Of a stretch of DNA of 64,000 bases, positions 17,218 through 27,438 are shown in pieces. Every line of letters starts with the position of its first letter. Positions within the stretch are counted from its first letter, which is position 1. Below the pieces are notes generated by a model. It saw nothing but the letters and a program-made list of their open reading frames with translations, was not told the origin of the DNA and did not search any database. A program made the position numbers and the translations under genes. Location of the stretch: NCBI RefSeq assembly GCF_000328685.1, contig NC_019974.1, positions 3,897,001 to 3,961,000 on the forward strand, in the 5' to 3' direction. This DNA is from Natronococcus occultus SP4 (GTDB lineage Archaea; Halobacteriota; Halobacteria; Halobacteriales; Natrialbaceae).

Positions 17218-17286
17218 CCCCGGTTGCGACGGGGTTCCGTCGTCACGGCCGAAGCGATCAATCCGATCATCGCCAGCCGGTTTCAG

Positions 17287-17354
17287 TTAGAAGGGTTCTT
17301 CGAATTCTAAATTTATATTCGAGTTTCTAAATCCGAATTATTTTGGCTATATGA
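17287..17354 (+). promoter_or_regulatory. AT-rich control region of copA with direct repeats
   Basis: TTCTAAAT occurs twice (17305-17312 and 17325-17332), exactly 20 bases apart, so both copies lie on one face of the helix. An upstream TTAGAA (17287-17292) pairs with TTCTAA (17305-17310). TATA-like cores sit at TTTATAT (17312-17318) and CTATATGA (about 17346-17353). It is the most AT-rich spot of the copper block and lies 40-110 bases before ATG 17394. Confidence 0.5.
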
Positions 17355-17393
17355 GACGCAACCCGCTTCAACGTAGAGGACGTACCATCGACC

Positions 17394-20012
17394 ATGAGTA
17401 CCAGACGAGCGCACCTCGAGATCACCGGGATGTCCTGTGCGACGTGTTCGGGCAGCGTCGAGGACGCGGTCGGTGAGCTCGAGGGGGTCGCGTCGGTGAG
17501 CGCGAACTACGCCACCGACGAGGGGACCGTCGAGTACGACCCCGCAGAGACGTCGCTGGCCGCGATCTACGACGCGATCGAGGCGGCGGGGTACGAGGCG
17601 GCCTCGGCGACGGAGACGATCACCGTGATGGGGATGTCGTGTTCGACCTGCTCGGGGACCGTCGAGGACGCGGTCACCGAGCTGCCGGGCGTGGTCCGTG
17701 CGGACGTGAATTTCGCCTCGGACGAGGCCCGCGTCGAGTACAACCCCGACGACGTCTCGATCGGCGAGATCGGCGACGCAATCGAGGAGTCGGGGTACGA
17801 CCCCGTCCGCGACGAGCTCGAGGAGACCCAGGGCGCGAGCCAGCGCGAACGCGCCGTCGAGCGGGAGCTGCGGCGCCAGCGCCGACTCGTGATCGGCGGC
17901 GGGCTGCTGACGCTGCCGTTCGTCCCGATCATGCTGGCGATGTTCGGCCTCGTCGAACTGCCGGAGGCGGTGTTCGGGATCGGATTGGGTTGGGTCGAGT
18001 TCGTCTTCGCGACCGCCCTGATGGCGACGCTCGGCAAGGAGTTCCTCGTCGGCGCCTACCGCGCGTTCGCGAACGACCGCCGGGCGAACATGGACACGCT
18101 CGTGGCCGTCGGCACCTCGGCGGGCTACGTCTACAGTACGGCCGTTCTGCTCGGGATCGTTACGGGCGGGTTCTACTTCGAGGCCGTCGCCTTTATCCTG
18201 TGGTTCATCACGCTCGGGAACTGGCTCGAGGTTCGCTCGAAGGCCCGCGCGGGCAGCGCGCTGCGGGAACTGCTCGAGATGGAGGCCGACGAGGCGACCA
18301 TCGTTGTGGACGGCGAAGAGAAGCAGGTCCCCCTCGAGGACGTCGAGCCGGGCGACGTGATGAAGGTTCGACCGGGCGAGAAGATCCCCACCGACGGCGT
18401 CGTCCACGAGGGCCAGAGCGCGGTCGACGAGTCGATGCTCACCGGGGAGTCCGTCCCCGTCGAGAAAGGGGAGGGTGACGAAGTCGTCGGCTCGACGATC
18501 AACGAGAACGGCGTCCTGCTGGTCGAGGCGACGAAGGTCGGTTCCGAGACGGCGATCCAGCAGATCGTCGAGCGGGTCAAGGAAGCCCAGTCCCGCCAGC
18601 CCGAGATCCAGCGGCTCGTCGATCGGGTCAGCGCCTACTTCGTCCCCGCGGTGATCGTCAACGCCGTCGTCTGGGCGGTGCTGTGGTTCCTCTTCCCCGA
18701 GACGCTGTACGGCCTCTCGGCGGCGCTCGGCTCGTGGATCCCGCTGCTCGAGCCCGTCGGAGGCGGGCCCGTCGTCGGCGGCGTCCCGGTCTTCGAGTTC
18801 TCCGTGGTCGTGCTGGCCTCGGCGCTGCTGATCGCCTGTCCCTGCGCGCTGGGACTGGCGACGCCCGCGGCGACGATGGTCGGCTCGACGCTCTCCGCGA
18901 AAAACGGCGTCCTGTTCAAGGGCGGCGACGTCCTCGAGCAGGTCCGGGGGATCGACACGATCGTCTTCGACAAGACGGGGACGCTGACCCACGGCGAGAT
19001 GACCCTGACCGACGTCGAGCTCGTCGGCGAGCGGGCCGCGACCGACGGAGGCAACGATCCCGCGCCCGACGGCGGCCTGATCATCGAACGCGAGGAGTCG
19101 CCCGAGTCACTGCTGCTGGGCGCCGCCGCGACCGCCGAATCCGGCTCCGAACACCCCATCGCGCGGGCGATCGTCGACGGCGCCGCGGACCGCGGCGTCG
19201 AGGTCGGCGAAGTCACCGAGTTCGAGAACGTCCCCGGCCACGGGATCCGCGCCGAGACCGATCGCGGCAGCGTCCTGATCGGGCGCCGGAAGCTCCTCGA
19301 AGAGGCCGGGATCGACACCGGACCCGCCGAGGAAACCCTGACGCGACTCGAGCGGGAGGGGAAGACCGCGATGCCGGTGGCCGTCGACGGTCGGCTGGTC
19401 GGCGTCCTCGCGGTCGCCGACGAGGTTCGCGCGAGCGCGAAGCGGACCGTCGCGGCACTACACGAGCGGGGAACCGAGGTCGTGATGCTCACCGGAGACA
19501 ACGAGCGCACCGCGAGGGCGGTCGCCGAGCAGGTCGGGATCAACCCCGAGAACGTCCGCGCGGAGGTGCTGCCCGAGGACAAGGCCGACCACGTCGAGGA
19601 CCTCCAGACGGGGGGTGCGAAGGTGATGATGGTCGGCGACGGCGTCAACGACGCGCCCGCGCTGACGACCGCCCAGGTCGGCGTCGCCATCGGGTCGGGA
19701 ACCGACGTCGCCATCGAGAGCGCCGACGTCACCCTGATGCGCGACGACCCCGCCGACGTGTTGAAGGCGGTTCGGATCTCAGAAGCGACGATCTCGAAGG
19801 TGCGCCAGAACCTGTTCTGGGCGTTCGTCTACAACGCGACGCTGATCCCGGTCGCCTCGCTGGGGCTGCTCAACCCCGCACTCGCGGGGCTAGCGATGGC
19901 AGCCTCGAGCGTCAGCGTCATGAGCAACAGTCTCGCGTTCGCGAAGTACGATCCCCACGAGGACTACCGGCTCGCAGTCACGAAACCGCTGTCGTGGCTT
20001 CGCGGGCACTGA
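17394..20012 (+). CDS. copA: Copper-exporting P1B-type ATPase with two heavy-metal domains
   Basis: 872 residues, complete. Two HMA domains carry GMSCATCSG (Cys15/Cys18) and GMSCSTCSG (about Cys83/Cys86). The transmembrane CPC motif is at about 482-484 ([13 protein letters not shown]), the phosphorylated Asp at about 526 ([10 protein letters not shown]), SEHP in the nucleotide domain and [10 protein letters not shown] at about 749. This is the Cu(I)/Ag(I) exporter class, acting in the cytoplasmic membrane. It is the only intact ATPase of the block, next to a His-rich exported protein and a decayed CopB. Confidence 0.96.
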   Translation: MSTRRAHLEITGMSCATCSGSVEDAVGELEGVASVSANYATDEGTVEYDPAETSLAAIYDAIEAAGYEAASATETITVMGMSCSTCSGTVEDAVTELPGVVRADVNFASDEARVEYNPDDVSIGEIGDAIEESGYDPVRDELEETQGASQRERAVERELRRQRRLVIGGGLLTLPFVPIMLAMFGLVELPEAVFGIGLGWVEFVFATALMATLGKEFLVGAYRAFANDRRANMDTLVAVGTSAGYVYSTAVLLGIVTGGFYFEAVAFILWFITLGNWLEVRSKARAGSALRELLEMEADEATIVVDGEEKQVPLEDVEPGDVMKVRPGEKIPTDGVVHEGQSAVDESMLTGESVPVEKGEGDEVVGSTINENGVLLVEATKVGSETAIQQIVERVKEAQSRQPEIQRLVDRVSAYFVPAVIVNAVVWAVLWFLFPETLYGLSAALGSWIPLLEPVGGGPVVGGVPVFEFSVVVLASALLIACPCALGLATPAATMVGSTLSAKNGVLFKGGDVLEQVRGIDTIVFDKTGTLTHGEMTLTDVELVGERAATDGGNDPAPDGGLIIEREESPESLLLGAAATAESGSEHPIARAIVDGAADRGVEVGEVTEFENVPGHGIRAETDRGSVLIGRRKLLEEAGIDTGPAEETLTRLEREGKTAMPVAVDGRLVGVLAVADEVRASAKRTVAALHERGTEVVMLTGDNERTARAVAEQVGINPENVRAEVLPEDKADHVEDLQTGGAKVMMVGDGVNDAPALTTAQVGVAIGSGTDVAIESADVTLMRDDPADVLKAVRISEATISKVRQNLFWAFVYNATLIPVASLGLLNPALAGLAMAASSVSVMSNSLAFAKYDPHEDYRLAVTKPLSWLRGH

Positions 20013-20048
20013 CGGCGAACTCGAGCTGTCGCTGTCGGGATCGGGACG

Positions 20049-20058
20049 CCAAAAAACA
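20049..20058 (-). terminator. T-run terminator on the minus strand
   Basis: The minus strand reads TGTTTTTTGG about 40 bases after the stop of the small gene that begins at 20381. Confidence 0.45.
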
Positions 20059-20093
20059 CGTTCGGAGCGAGATCGAGCGTTGGTGGAACGGTT

Positions 20094-20381
20094 CTAGAAC
20101 GACACCGCGTCCGGGGAGTACGGACTGCCAAGCGGCGTCGGATCGCGGTCGCTGTAGCCGACCCGACCGACGGCCTTGTCGCTCACCGCCGAGTAGACGG
20201 CGAACCGGGCGTCCTCCGGATTGTCGAAGGTCTCGGACTCGAGACGCTCGAGTACCTCCTCGACCGTCTCGGTCCCGTTCGGGAGCTCGAGGGTACGGTC
20301 GCCGTGTTCTGCGATCAGTTCCTCGGTGGTCGCGGGGTACTCGTAGTCGTCGATGACTTCGCCGGTGCCGTTGAGCAGCAT
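20094..20381 (-). CDS. Small conserved-looking protein, function unknown
   Basis: 95 residues from MLLNGTGEVIDDYEYP. The sequence is acidic, ends SPYSPDAVSF and has a helical middle (TVEEVLERLESETF). The frame stays open upstream to 20459, but the start at 20381 is supported by a TATA box at the right distance. Family not recognised with certainty; single-domain cytoplasmic protein with no membrane segment. Confidence 0.75.
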   Translation of the reverse strand: MLLNGTGEVIDDYEYPATTEELIAEHGDRTLELPNGTETVEEVLERLESETFDNPEDARFAVYSAVSDKAVGRVGYSDRDPTPLGSPYSPDAVSF

Positions 20382-20406
20382 TACACTACCACCCTCGTGA
20401 ACAATG

Positions 20407-20414
20407 ATTATAAA
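20407..20414 (-). promoter_or_regulatory. TATA box of the small gene at 20381
   Basis: The minus strand reads TTTATAAT, 26-33 bases before ATG 20381. It supports that start over the longer frame. Confidence 0.65.
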
Positions 20415-20530
20415 CATTTTCCATAATCGATCTCTAGGAGTGCCGTACACCTTAAACACCTAGAGGGGGGCGACGCCGGTAACGACGGCACAACAGTGGG
20501 CTTACGATCCCGGGAGGGCTCGGGTATGGC

Positions 20531-21316
20531 ATGGCCTACGCGGATCTACACGTCCACACGACGCGCTCGGACGGGGCACTCGAACTCGAGGAGATTCCCG
20601 CGGCCGCGCGTCGATCGGACGTGGCCGTCGTCGCCCTCACCGACCACGATCGGCTGCAGCCGTTCGACGAGCGCGCGATCGAACGCGACGGCGTAACGAT
20701 CGTCCACGGGATCGAACTCCGGGTCGAGACCGACACCGGCCAGCGCGTCGACTTGCTGGGGTACGGAATCGAGCCGACGAGCGAACTGGAGGCAACGACC
20801 GAACGGATCCAGCGCAACCGGATCGAACGCGGCCGGGCGATCGTCGAGCGGGTCGAGGATCGGCTCGGGATCGACCTCGGCGTCACCGTCGAGGACGGGT
20901 TCGGCCGACCACACGTCGCCAGGGCGATCGACGCCCATCCCGACACGAGCTACGACTACGAGGACGCCTTCGAGCAGCTCATCGGCAACGCCGGCCCCTG
21001 CTTCGTTCCCCGGGAACTCCCGTCGTTCGAGCGCGGACGGGACGTACTGGCCGAGGCCGGCCGAATCGTCTCGCTGGCTCACCCGTTCCGGTACCCCGAT
21101 CCCGCGACCGCCCTCGAGCTGACAAGCGAGCTCGACGCCGTCGAGCGCTACTACCCCTACGGCCGCGAGATCGATCCCGGACCGATCGATCGCGCCATCG
21201 AGCGACGCGGGCTGTTTGCAACGGGCGGCACCGATGCCCACGAGCGTGAACTCGGCGTCGCCGGGCTCTCGGAAGCCGCGTACCGACAGCTCGGACTCGA
21301 GGACGTGCCGAGGTGA
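20531..21316 (+). CDS. PHP-domain metal-dependent phosphoesterase
   Basis: 261 residues. ADLHVHTTRSDG (His7, His9), ALTDHDRL, HGIEL, SLAHPFRY and GGTDAHERELG supply the metal ligands of the PHP fold in order. Stand-alone PHP proteins of this size hydrolyse small phosphates such as 3',5'-nucleoside bisphosphates or nanoRNA ends; which one cannot be told. Cytoplasmic. The next small gene starts about 50 bases later. Confidence 0.88.
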   Translation: MAYADLHVHTTRSDGALELEEIPAAARRSDVAVVALTDHDRLQPFDERAIERDGVTIVHGIELRVETDTGQRVDLLGYGIEPTSELEATTERIQRNRIERGRAIVERVEDRLGIDLGVTVEDGFGRPHVARAIDAHPDTSYDYEDAFEQLIGNAGPCFVPRELPSFERGRDVLAEAGRIVSLAHPFRYPDPATALELTSELDAVERYYPYGREIDPGPIDRAIERRGLFATGGTDAHERELGVAGLSEAAYRQLGLEDVPR

Positions 21317-21366
21317 AGACGGCCGAGAGCGGAGGGTTCAATGTCTCCTGGCTCGTACGGCCATCC

Positions 21367-21531
21367 ATGAACTGCCACTACTGCGACCGCGAAGCGGCCT
21401 TCGCAGCCGAATCCGACGGGCTCAAGGTCGGGCTCTGCGAGGAGCACTTCCGCGAACGGTTGCAGGAACTCGCCGAGGCCGACGGCCTCGAGACGCTCAA
21501 GGAGCAGGTCGACGTCGACCGCGCCGAGTAG
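21367..21531 (+). CDS. 54-residue zinc-finger-like protein
   Basis: Starts MNCHYCDREAAFAAES and contains CxxC (Cys3/Cys6) and a Cys-x2-His pair (LCEEHF), a likely single treble-clef zinc site. An upstream in-frame ATG at 21313 adds residues without this character. Very similar tiny proteins are widespread in haloarchaea (I believe the DUF6757 group, not verified). Function unknown. Confidence 0.75.
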   Translation: MNCHYCDREAAFAAESDGLKVGLCEEHFRERLQELAEADGLETLKEQVDVDRAE

Positions 21532-21903
<372 letters not shown>

Positions 21904-21946
21904 TCACGGCCGAAACTCGCGGCACGGAGCGGCGATCGGGAACGGG

Positions 21947-22735
21947 TCAGTCGTCCCGGTCCCGGATCGCGCGCCGATCGTCGAGCAGTTCGCGGATCCA
22001 GACCGCAAGCCCGTGGTCGTGGCCGTACGTCCAGATCGCCGTCTCCTGGACGACGTCGGGGAGCCCGCCCTCCTTGAGCGCGGCCGCGACGACCGCCTCG
22101 TGGTCGACCAGCAGGAGCTGTGCGGGCCACTCCGAGTAGACGGCGTGTGTCGTCTCGAGGTCGGGGGCGACGACGACGGTCGCGTCCGGAATCGCCTCCT
22201 CGAAGGCGGCCTGGACGTCCTCGGTCGGCACCTCGAGGACGACCTCGACGCCGCGGTCGGTGGCCGATCGCAGCTCCGCGCGGATCGCGTCGTCGACTAC
22301 CTCGTCGGCCGCGACGAGGTGGTGGATCGACTCCTCGGCGTTCGAGAGGAACGTGACGATCCGATCGCTGACGTGGTCGGTCTCCGAGATCGACCAGACC
22401 CCTGCGTCCTCGGTGGAGTCGGGTTTTTCGATCTGCTCGAGGGCGTTCTCGGCGGTGTTGATCCGAGAGTCGTAGTTCTCGCGGATCCGTCGACAGGCCG
22501 TCTCGATCTCGATCGCGCGGTACTCCCGGGGGTCGGACTGCTGGATGTCGACGAGTCCCTTCCGATCGAGCCGCTCGATCGTGTCGTACACCCGGGATCG
22601 CGGGACGTCCGAGACCTGACTGATCTCCTTTGCCGTCCCCGTCGTGATCTTGGTCAGGGCGACGAAACACCGCGCCTCGTACTCGGTGAGTCCGAGCTCT
22701 GACAGCGCGGTGACCGCCTCCTCCGTTTTGGCCAT
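21947..22735 (-). CDS. TrmB-family transcriptional regulator
   Basis: 262 residues from MAKTEEAVTAL. The N-terminal winged helix (LTEYEARCFVALTKITTG, DVPRSRVYDTIERLDRKGLV) is the TrmB domain. The C-terminal part (about 110-250) resembles the phospholipase-D-like sensor domain of this family. TrmB proteins bind sugars or other metabolites and control transport and metabolism. The open frame runs 417 bases further upstream but that part is Arg-rich and lacks family likeness. It is divergent from the symporter gene, its likely target. Confidence 0.88.
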   Translation of the reverse strand: MAKTEEAVTALSELGLTEYEARCFVALTKITTGTAKEISQVSDVPRSRVYDTIERLDRKGLVDIQQSDPREYRAIEIETACRRIRENYDSRINTAENALEQIEKPDSTEDAGVWSISETDHVSDRIVTFLSNAEESIHHLVAADEVVDDAIRAELRSATDRGVEVVLEVPTEDVQAAFEEAIPDATVVVAPDLETTHAVYSEWPAQLLLVDHEAVVAAALKEGGLPDVVQETAIWTYGHDHGLAVWIRELLDDRRAIRDRDD

Positions 22736-23114
22736 ACGTACCCACGAGCGCCGGCGGCCAAAAGTCGGACGCTCTCGCAATCCTCGTCGATTTGGCGCCC
22801 CGAGCCCGCTTTCGCGGCCGGGGGCCCGTCGGGAGTCGACCGTTCGGCGAACGGCAACGCAGGTTCGGCCAACGGCAACACGGAGGCGGCAAACGGCGAC
22901 ACAGGGGCGGCTGTCTCCCCCCCGATCTCGGCTCACGGGTCGCGAGGACGCTCGATCGACGACGGCCGTCGAACGGTCCTCGCTAGTGACGACCGTCCTC
23001 GTCGAAGGCGCTCGACGAGCGCATAACGGGCCTGTATATGCAGGCCGTTCAGCGAAAGTTCCAATTGATGGAGATGTCGTATGACGCGAAGTGATTTTTT
23101 CGCGTGGTACTCGT
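22736..23114. other. Divergent control region between TrmB gene and symporter (379 bases)
   Basis: No gene is supported. All frames are open for long stretches only because the DNA is GC-rich. It holds three 21-base tandem repeats and, near 23040-23100, AT-richer DNA (TGTATATGCAGG at about 23033-23044) that may be the symporter promoter. Confidence 0.6.
22845..22907. repeat. Three tandem 21-base repeats
   Basis: Units at 22845-22865, 22866-22886 and 22887-22907. Each begins CGGC, has AACGGC at positions 6-11 and ends with a CAGG- or GGAGG-like segment. The period is two helical turns, so bound proteins would line up on one face. Only the repeats, not the flanks, show this periodicity. Confidence 0.75.
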
Positions 23115-24599
23115 ATGATTGATACGATCACCGATCCGGTCGTCGCGACCATGATCGGCTACTTCGCGCTGACGCTCGTGGTCGGGATCTGGTTCGGACG
23201 GGGTGCCGGTGAGGGGTACGTCGAGTTCACCCTGGCCGGTCGGAACCTGAGCCTGCCCGTGTACATGATGACCTACTTCGCGACGTTCGCAGGTGGCGGT
23301 CTCACGATGGGGATCGCCCAGGAAGCGTTCATCGAGGGGATCAGCGCCCAGTGGTACGCGATGACCCAGGGGCTGGCCTGGATGACGATGACGCTGTTTA
23401 TCGGCTTCATTTACTCGTTCGAGGTCGTCAGCGTCCCCGAGCTGCTGGGGCGGGTCTACGGCGAGTACACGAAGTACTTCGCCGCGCTGTTCACCGTCGT
23501 CGGCCAGATCGCGTTGACGACGGGACAGACGATCGGGATGGCGTCGGTGCTCGCGGTCACCACCGGACTCGATCTGACGACGGCGTTCTGGGTGAGCGTC
23601 GCGGTCTTCGTCGGTCTCACTGCCTACGGCGGGATGAACACGGTCGCGTACACGGACACGCTCCACGGAATCATCATCATCTTCGGGATGGTCGTCGCGA
23701 TCCCCCTCGCGGTGACCAACGCCGGCGGCGTCGGAACGATCACCGCCGGCGTTCCGGAAGGACACACGAACTGGATCGGCGTCGGGATCGTTCAGATCGG
23801 GACGTGGTACCTGATGTACATCACCGTCGCCGGAGCACAACAACAGATGCTCCAGCGCACCTGGTCCGCCCGCAGCAGAAAGGTCGCGATGTTCGGGACC
23901 TTCCTCGCCGGGACGGTCATCACCGGCTACGGTATCCTCACCGCCGCGGCCGGCATGATCGCCAACGCGCAGGGCGCCGACATCGAGTCCGAGATGGCGT
24001 TCGCCTGGACGATCACGAACATGCTCCCGGACGTCTTCGCCGGTCTGTTACTGGCTGCGGCCGTCTCCTCGGTCATCACCGGCGCGGACTCGTTCCTGCT
24101 GGCCGGCTCGACGAGTTTCATCAACGACCTCTACATCCCGTTCCGGGGCGGGCGCGAGAACCTCACCGACGCTCACCTCGTCCTCGTCACGCGGCTGACG
24201 ATCATCGGCTTCGGCGTCGGCGCCGCGTTGATCGCGCTCAGCGGCATCGAGATCATCGTCATCAACACCCTCGGGATGGGGATTATGTCGGTGCTGTTCG
24301 CGGGGCTGGTGATGATGTTGTGGGATCGCACCGTCCGCGAGTCCGGTCTTCCCGCCTTCATCGTCGGCGGGGTCGTCTTCGTCATCTGGGAGTTCGGCCT
24401 TGGCTCGCCCGAGCTGTTCGGCGAGGGACAGGTCGAGCCGGCAGTCCCCGCAACGGCCGCGGCGATCATCACTATCGTCGTCGTAAGCCTGCTGTACGAC
24501 GGAGAGACCTTCAGCAACCAGAAAGTCAGGGATCTGGCGAGTCGGGACATGGACCGGCTCACCGCCGAGGACGTCCGTTCGGCGGAGGACGACGACTGA
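23115..24599 (+). CDS. Sodium/solute symporter (SSS family)
   Basis: 494 residues with about 13 hydrophobic segments. FTLAGRNLSLPVYMMTYFATFAGGG-like sequence in helices 1-2 and GADSFLLAGSTSFINDLYIP in the sodium-site region are typical of SSS transporters (SLC5-like). It brings in a solute with sodium; substrate unknown. ATG 23115 is preferred; a GTG at 23091 is in frame. It is divergent from a TrmB regulator and followed by an aldehyde dehydrogenase. Confidence 0.9.
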   Translation: MIDTITDPVVATMIGYFALTLVVGIWFGRGAGEGYVEFTLAGRNLSLPVYMMTYFATFAGGGLTMGIAQEAFIEGISAQWYAMTQGLAWMTMTLFIGFIYSFEVVSVPELLGRVYGEYTKYFAALFTVVGQIALTTGQTIGMASVLAVTTGLDLTTAFWVSVAVFVGLTAYGGMNTVAYTDTLHGIIIIFGMVVAIPLAVTNAGGVGTITAGVPEGHTNWIGVGIVQIGTWYLMYITVAGAQQQMLQRTWSARSRKVAMFGTFLAGTVITGYGILTAAAGMIANAQGADIESEMAFAWTITNMLPDVFAGLLLAAAVSSVITGADSFLLAGSTSFINDLYIPFRGGRENLTDAHLVLVTRLTIIGFGVGAALIALSGIEIIVINTLGMGIMSVLFAGLVMMLWDRTVRESGLPAFIVGGVVFVIWEFGLGSPELFGEGQVEPAVPATAAAIITIVVVSLLYDGETFSNQKVRDLASRDMDRLTAEDVRSAEDDD

Positions 24600-24693
24600 A
24601 CGGTCCCTCGAGGCGACGGCCGCGGGTCGAGCCGACCTGCCCCTGCGTTCCGGGAAAGGCGTATCAGCACGGGAGTGGTCGTCAACGCCGTTC

Positions 24694-26295
24694 ATGGAAC
24701 TGGAGTCCCCGGCGACCGCGCTCGCGGCGTCCCGCCTTTCACAGAATCGACTCGAGATCCTATCGAACCGGATCGAGGCCGACGCCACCGATCGCATCCC
24801 CGTCCACGCACCAGCGACTACCGAGCCGATCGGGGACGTCCCCGCCTGTACCGACGACGACGTCGAAACGACCGTCGGTCGCGCTCGACGGGCCCAGACG
24901 TTGTGGGCCGAAACGTTGGTCGACGAGCGTGCCACGATCCTCGAGCGGTTCGGCGATCTCGTCCTCGAACACCGCGCGGAGCTGCTGGATCTGCTCCAGC
25001 TCGAGACGGGCAAGTCCCGCCGCCACGCCGTCGAGGAGGTACTCGATGTACCACTGACCTGCTCGTACTACGCCGACTGCGGGCCGACAGCGGTTACCGA
25101 CGAACGCCGGCGCGGGGCGATCCCGCCGGCGACGACCGCCCGCGTCACGAAGAACCCGGTCGGCGTCGTCGGCGTTATCTCCCCGTGGAACTACCCGCTC
25201 ACGCTCTCGCTCACCGACGTCGTTCCCGCACTGCTCGCCGGGAACACCGTCGTCCTGAAACCCGACGAGAAGACGCCGTTTATCGCGCTCGCGCTCGCCG
25301 AGCTGCTCGAGCGAGCCGGCCTTCCCGACGGCGTCCTCGAAATCGTGACGGGAGCAGGGTCCGTCGTCGGTCCGGCACTGATCGACCACGTCGACTACGT
25401 GAGCTTCACGGGAAGCACCGAGACCGGTCGGACCGTCGCCGAGCGGGCCGGTCGGAACCTGATCGACTGCTCGCTCGAACTCGGCGGGAAGAACCCGCTG
25501 GTCGTGCTCGACGACGCCGACGTCGAGGAGGCCGCCCGCGGTGCGGTCCAGGCCTGTTTCACAAACGCCGGCCAGCTCTGTCTCGCCGCCGAGCGCGTCT
25601 ACGTCGACGAGTCGGTGTACGACGCGTTCGTCGACGCCTTCGTCGGCGAGACGCGGCGACTCTCGCTGGGTACCGGCCTCGACTTCGAGGACGACGTCGG
25701 CTCGCTGATCGACGGCGACCACCTCGAGCAGGTCGAGACCCACGTCGAGGACGCCGTCGAGTCGGGGGCGTCCCTGCTCACCGGCGGTCGCCACCGGCCC
25801 GACGTCGGCCCGTTCTGTTACGAGCCGACGATCCTGACCGACGTCGATCCCGACTCGCTGGTCGCTCGCGAGGAGACGTTCGGCCCCGTTGTCTCCGTAC
25901 GGTCGGTTCCCGGCACCGAGGCGGCGATCGAGGCAGCTAACGACTCCCCGTACGGACTGAACGCGAGCGTCTGGGCCGGTAGCCGAGACCGAGGACGCGA
26001 GGTCGCCCGCCAGATCGACTGTGGCACCGTCTGTGTCAACGACGCCTATATCTCGGGCTGGGCGGCGGTCGACGCCCCGATGGGCGGGGTCGGCGACTCC
26101 GGACTCGGCCGGCGCCACGGCCCGGAGGGGATCGAGCGCTACCTCGAGGCCCGAACGATCGCGACCTCCCGGGTCGGGCCGCTCGACGCACCGCCGGCCG
26201 TGCCGACCTCCTGGTACGCCCGCGGGATGGTCGCGCTGACGCGGCTGCAACGCCGGCTGCCGACCGCCGCGAGCGTCGCGAGGTGGCTCCGATGA
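24694..26295 (+). CDS. NAD(P)-dependent aldehyde dehydrogenase (SSADH-like)
   Basis: 533 residues, slightly long for the family because of a C-terminal extension (VPTSWYARGMVALTRL). VISPWNYPLTLSL, SFTGSTETGR, the general base Glu near 263 (LELGGKNP) and the nucleophile Cys near 296 (NAGQLCLAAERV) are present. It oxidises an aldehyde to the acid; likeness to succinate-semialdehyde dehydrogenases is only general. Its stop overlaps the start of the next gene by ATGA, so the two are coupled. Confidence 0.92.
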   Translation: MELESPATALAASRLSQNRLEILSNRIEADATDRIPVHAPATTEPIGDVPACTDDDVETTVGRARRAQTLWAETLVDERATILERFGDLVLEHRAELLDLLQLETGKSRRHAVEEVLDVPLTCSYYADCGPTAVTDERRRGAIPPATTARVTKNPVGVVGVISPWNYPLTLSLTDVVPALLAGNTVVLKPDEKTPFIALALAELLERAGLPDGVLEIVTGAGSVVGPALIDHVDYVSFTGSTETGRTVAERAGRNLIDCSLELGGKNPLVVLDDADVEEAARGAVQACFTNAGQLCLAAERVYVDESVYDAFVDAFVGETRRLSLGTGLDFEDDVGSLIDGDHLEQVETHVEDAVESGASLLTGGRHRPDVGPFCYEPTILTDVDPDSLVAREETFGPVVSVRSVPGTEAAIEAANDSPYGLNASVWAGSRDRGREVARQIDCGTVCVNDAYISGWAAVDAPMGGVGDSGLGRRHGPEGIERYLEARTIATSRVGPLDAPPAVPTSWYARGMVALTRLQRRLPTAASVARWLR

Positions 26296-27389
26296 GCGGC
26301 GACGACGGCGACGGGGAGCCGCCGACCGTCCTCCTCACCGGCTTCCCCGGTTTTCTGGGTGTAGCGCTGGTCGATCGGCTGCTCGAGCGCGGCGACGGGC
26401 CGATCGCCTGTCTGGTCCAACCGATGTACCGCGCCCTCGCCGAGCGCCGCGCGGCCGAACTCGCCGGCCCCGACGACGACCGGATCCGACTCTACGAGGG
26501 CGATATCACCGAGCCCGGGCTCGGACTCGAGAACTCGCTGGCCGAACTCGAGCCCGTCGAGGAGCTGTACCACCTCGCGGCGATCTACGACCTGGCCGTC
26601 GATCCCGAACCCGCCGAGGCGGTCAACGTCCGAGGAACCGAACACGTCCTCGACGTCGCCGAGGAGCTCGCTGTCGACCGGTTCCAGTACGTCAGCACGT
26701 GTTACGTCAGCGGTCGATACGACGGCGTCTTCACCGAGGCCCACCTGCGTGAGGGCCAGCCGTTTAACAACCACTACGAACGGACGAAGTACGAGGCCGA
26801 AGTCGCAGTCCAGGAGCGACTGGCCGATGGGCTTCCGGCGACGATCTACCGACCGGCGATCACCGTCGGCGACAGCGAGACGGGCGAGACCGAGAAGTAC
26901 GACGGGCCGTACTATCTGCTCCGGATGCTCCGCTCCCAGCCGTCGTGGCTTTCGGTGACGACCAGCCTCCCCGGCGCGGCCGGGAGCGAACTCAACGTCG
27001 TCCCGCGGGATTTCGTCATCGACGCGATCGATCACCTGAGCGCCCGCGAAGACACCACTGGCGAGGTGTACCAGCTCTGTGATCCGGCGCCGCTGTCGGT
27101 GCCCGCGTTCGTCGACGCCGTCGCCGACGCGATCGGACACCGCGTCCTCTCGGTGCCCGGCTCGAAATCGGTCACGAGGCGCCTGCTAGATGTCGCCGCG
27201 GCGCGAGGGGTGCCCGCCGAGCCCGCGACGCTCGACTATCTGGACCATCCGACGCGGTACGCCTGTCCGAACACCCGGCGCGCGCTCGCCGGAACCGGGA
27301 TCGAGTGTCCACCGTTCGAGTCCTACGTCGACGTCCTCGTCGAGTTCGTCCGCGAGAATCCCGAGGTCGATGACGAGGCGATGTCCTGA
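26292..27389 (+). CDS. Extended SDR / NAD-binding reductase-like protein
   Basis: 365 residues. [16 protein letters not shown] is the Rossmann cofactor motif; [25 protein letters not shown] and YERTKYEAE give the extended SDR set with the Tyr-x3-Lys pair. Similarity is to the male-sterility/acyl-CoA reductase-like NAD-binding group as well as to sugar epimerases. It is translationally coupled to the aldehyde dehydrogenase, so the two may act on successive oxidation states of one substrate. Substrate unknown. Confidence 0.82.
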   Translation: MSGDDGDGEPPTVLLTGFPGFLGVALVDRLLERGDGPIACLVQPMYRALAERRAAELAGPDDDRIRLYEGDITEPGLGLENSLAELEPVEELYHLAAIYDLAVDPEPAEAVNVRGTEHVLDVAEELAVDRFQYVSTCYVSGRYDGVFTEAHLREGQPFNNHYERTKYEAEVAVQERLADGLPATIYRPAITVGDSETGETEKYDGPYYLLRMLRSQPSWLSVTTSLPGAAGSELNVVPRDFVIDAIDHLSAREDTTGEVYQLCDPAPLSVPAFVDAVADAIGHRVLSVPGSKSVTRRLLDVAAARGVPAEPATLDYLDHPTRYACPNTRRALAGTGIECPPFESYVDVLVEFVRENPEVDDEAMS

Positions 27390-27410
27390 CTCCGTCCTCG
27401 AGCGCACCGC

Positions 27411-27415
27411 TTTTT
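27411..27415 (+). terminator. T5 run after the SDR gene
   Basis: CGCTTTTTGTCG 22 bases after the stop. It also sits 24-28 bases before the hemB start, so it might serve as a weak promoter element instead. Confidence 0.35.
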
Positions 27416-27438
27416 GTCGTTCCCTCGGTAGCACCGGT

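Noticed and set aside
22736-23152. N-terminal extension of the TrmB regulator to 23152
   Set aside because: The extra part is Arg/Ser/Val-rich without family likeness, covers tandem repeats and the symporter start; the protein matches TrmB from 22735.
24675-25940. 421-codon Arg-rich frame over the aldehyde dehydrogenase
   Set aside because: Out-of-frame shadow with no domain; the ALDH frame has catalytic residues in order.
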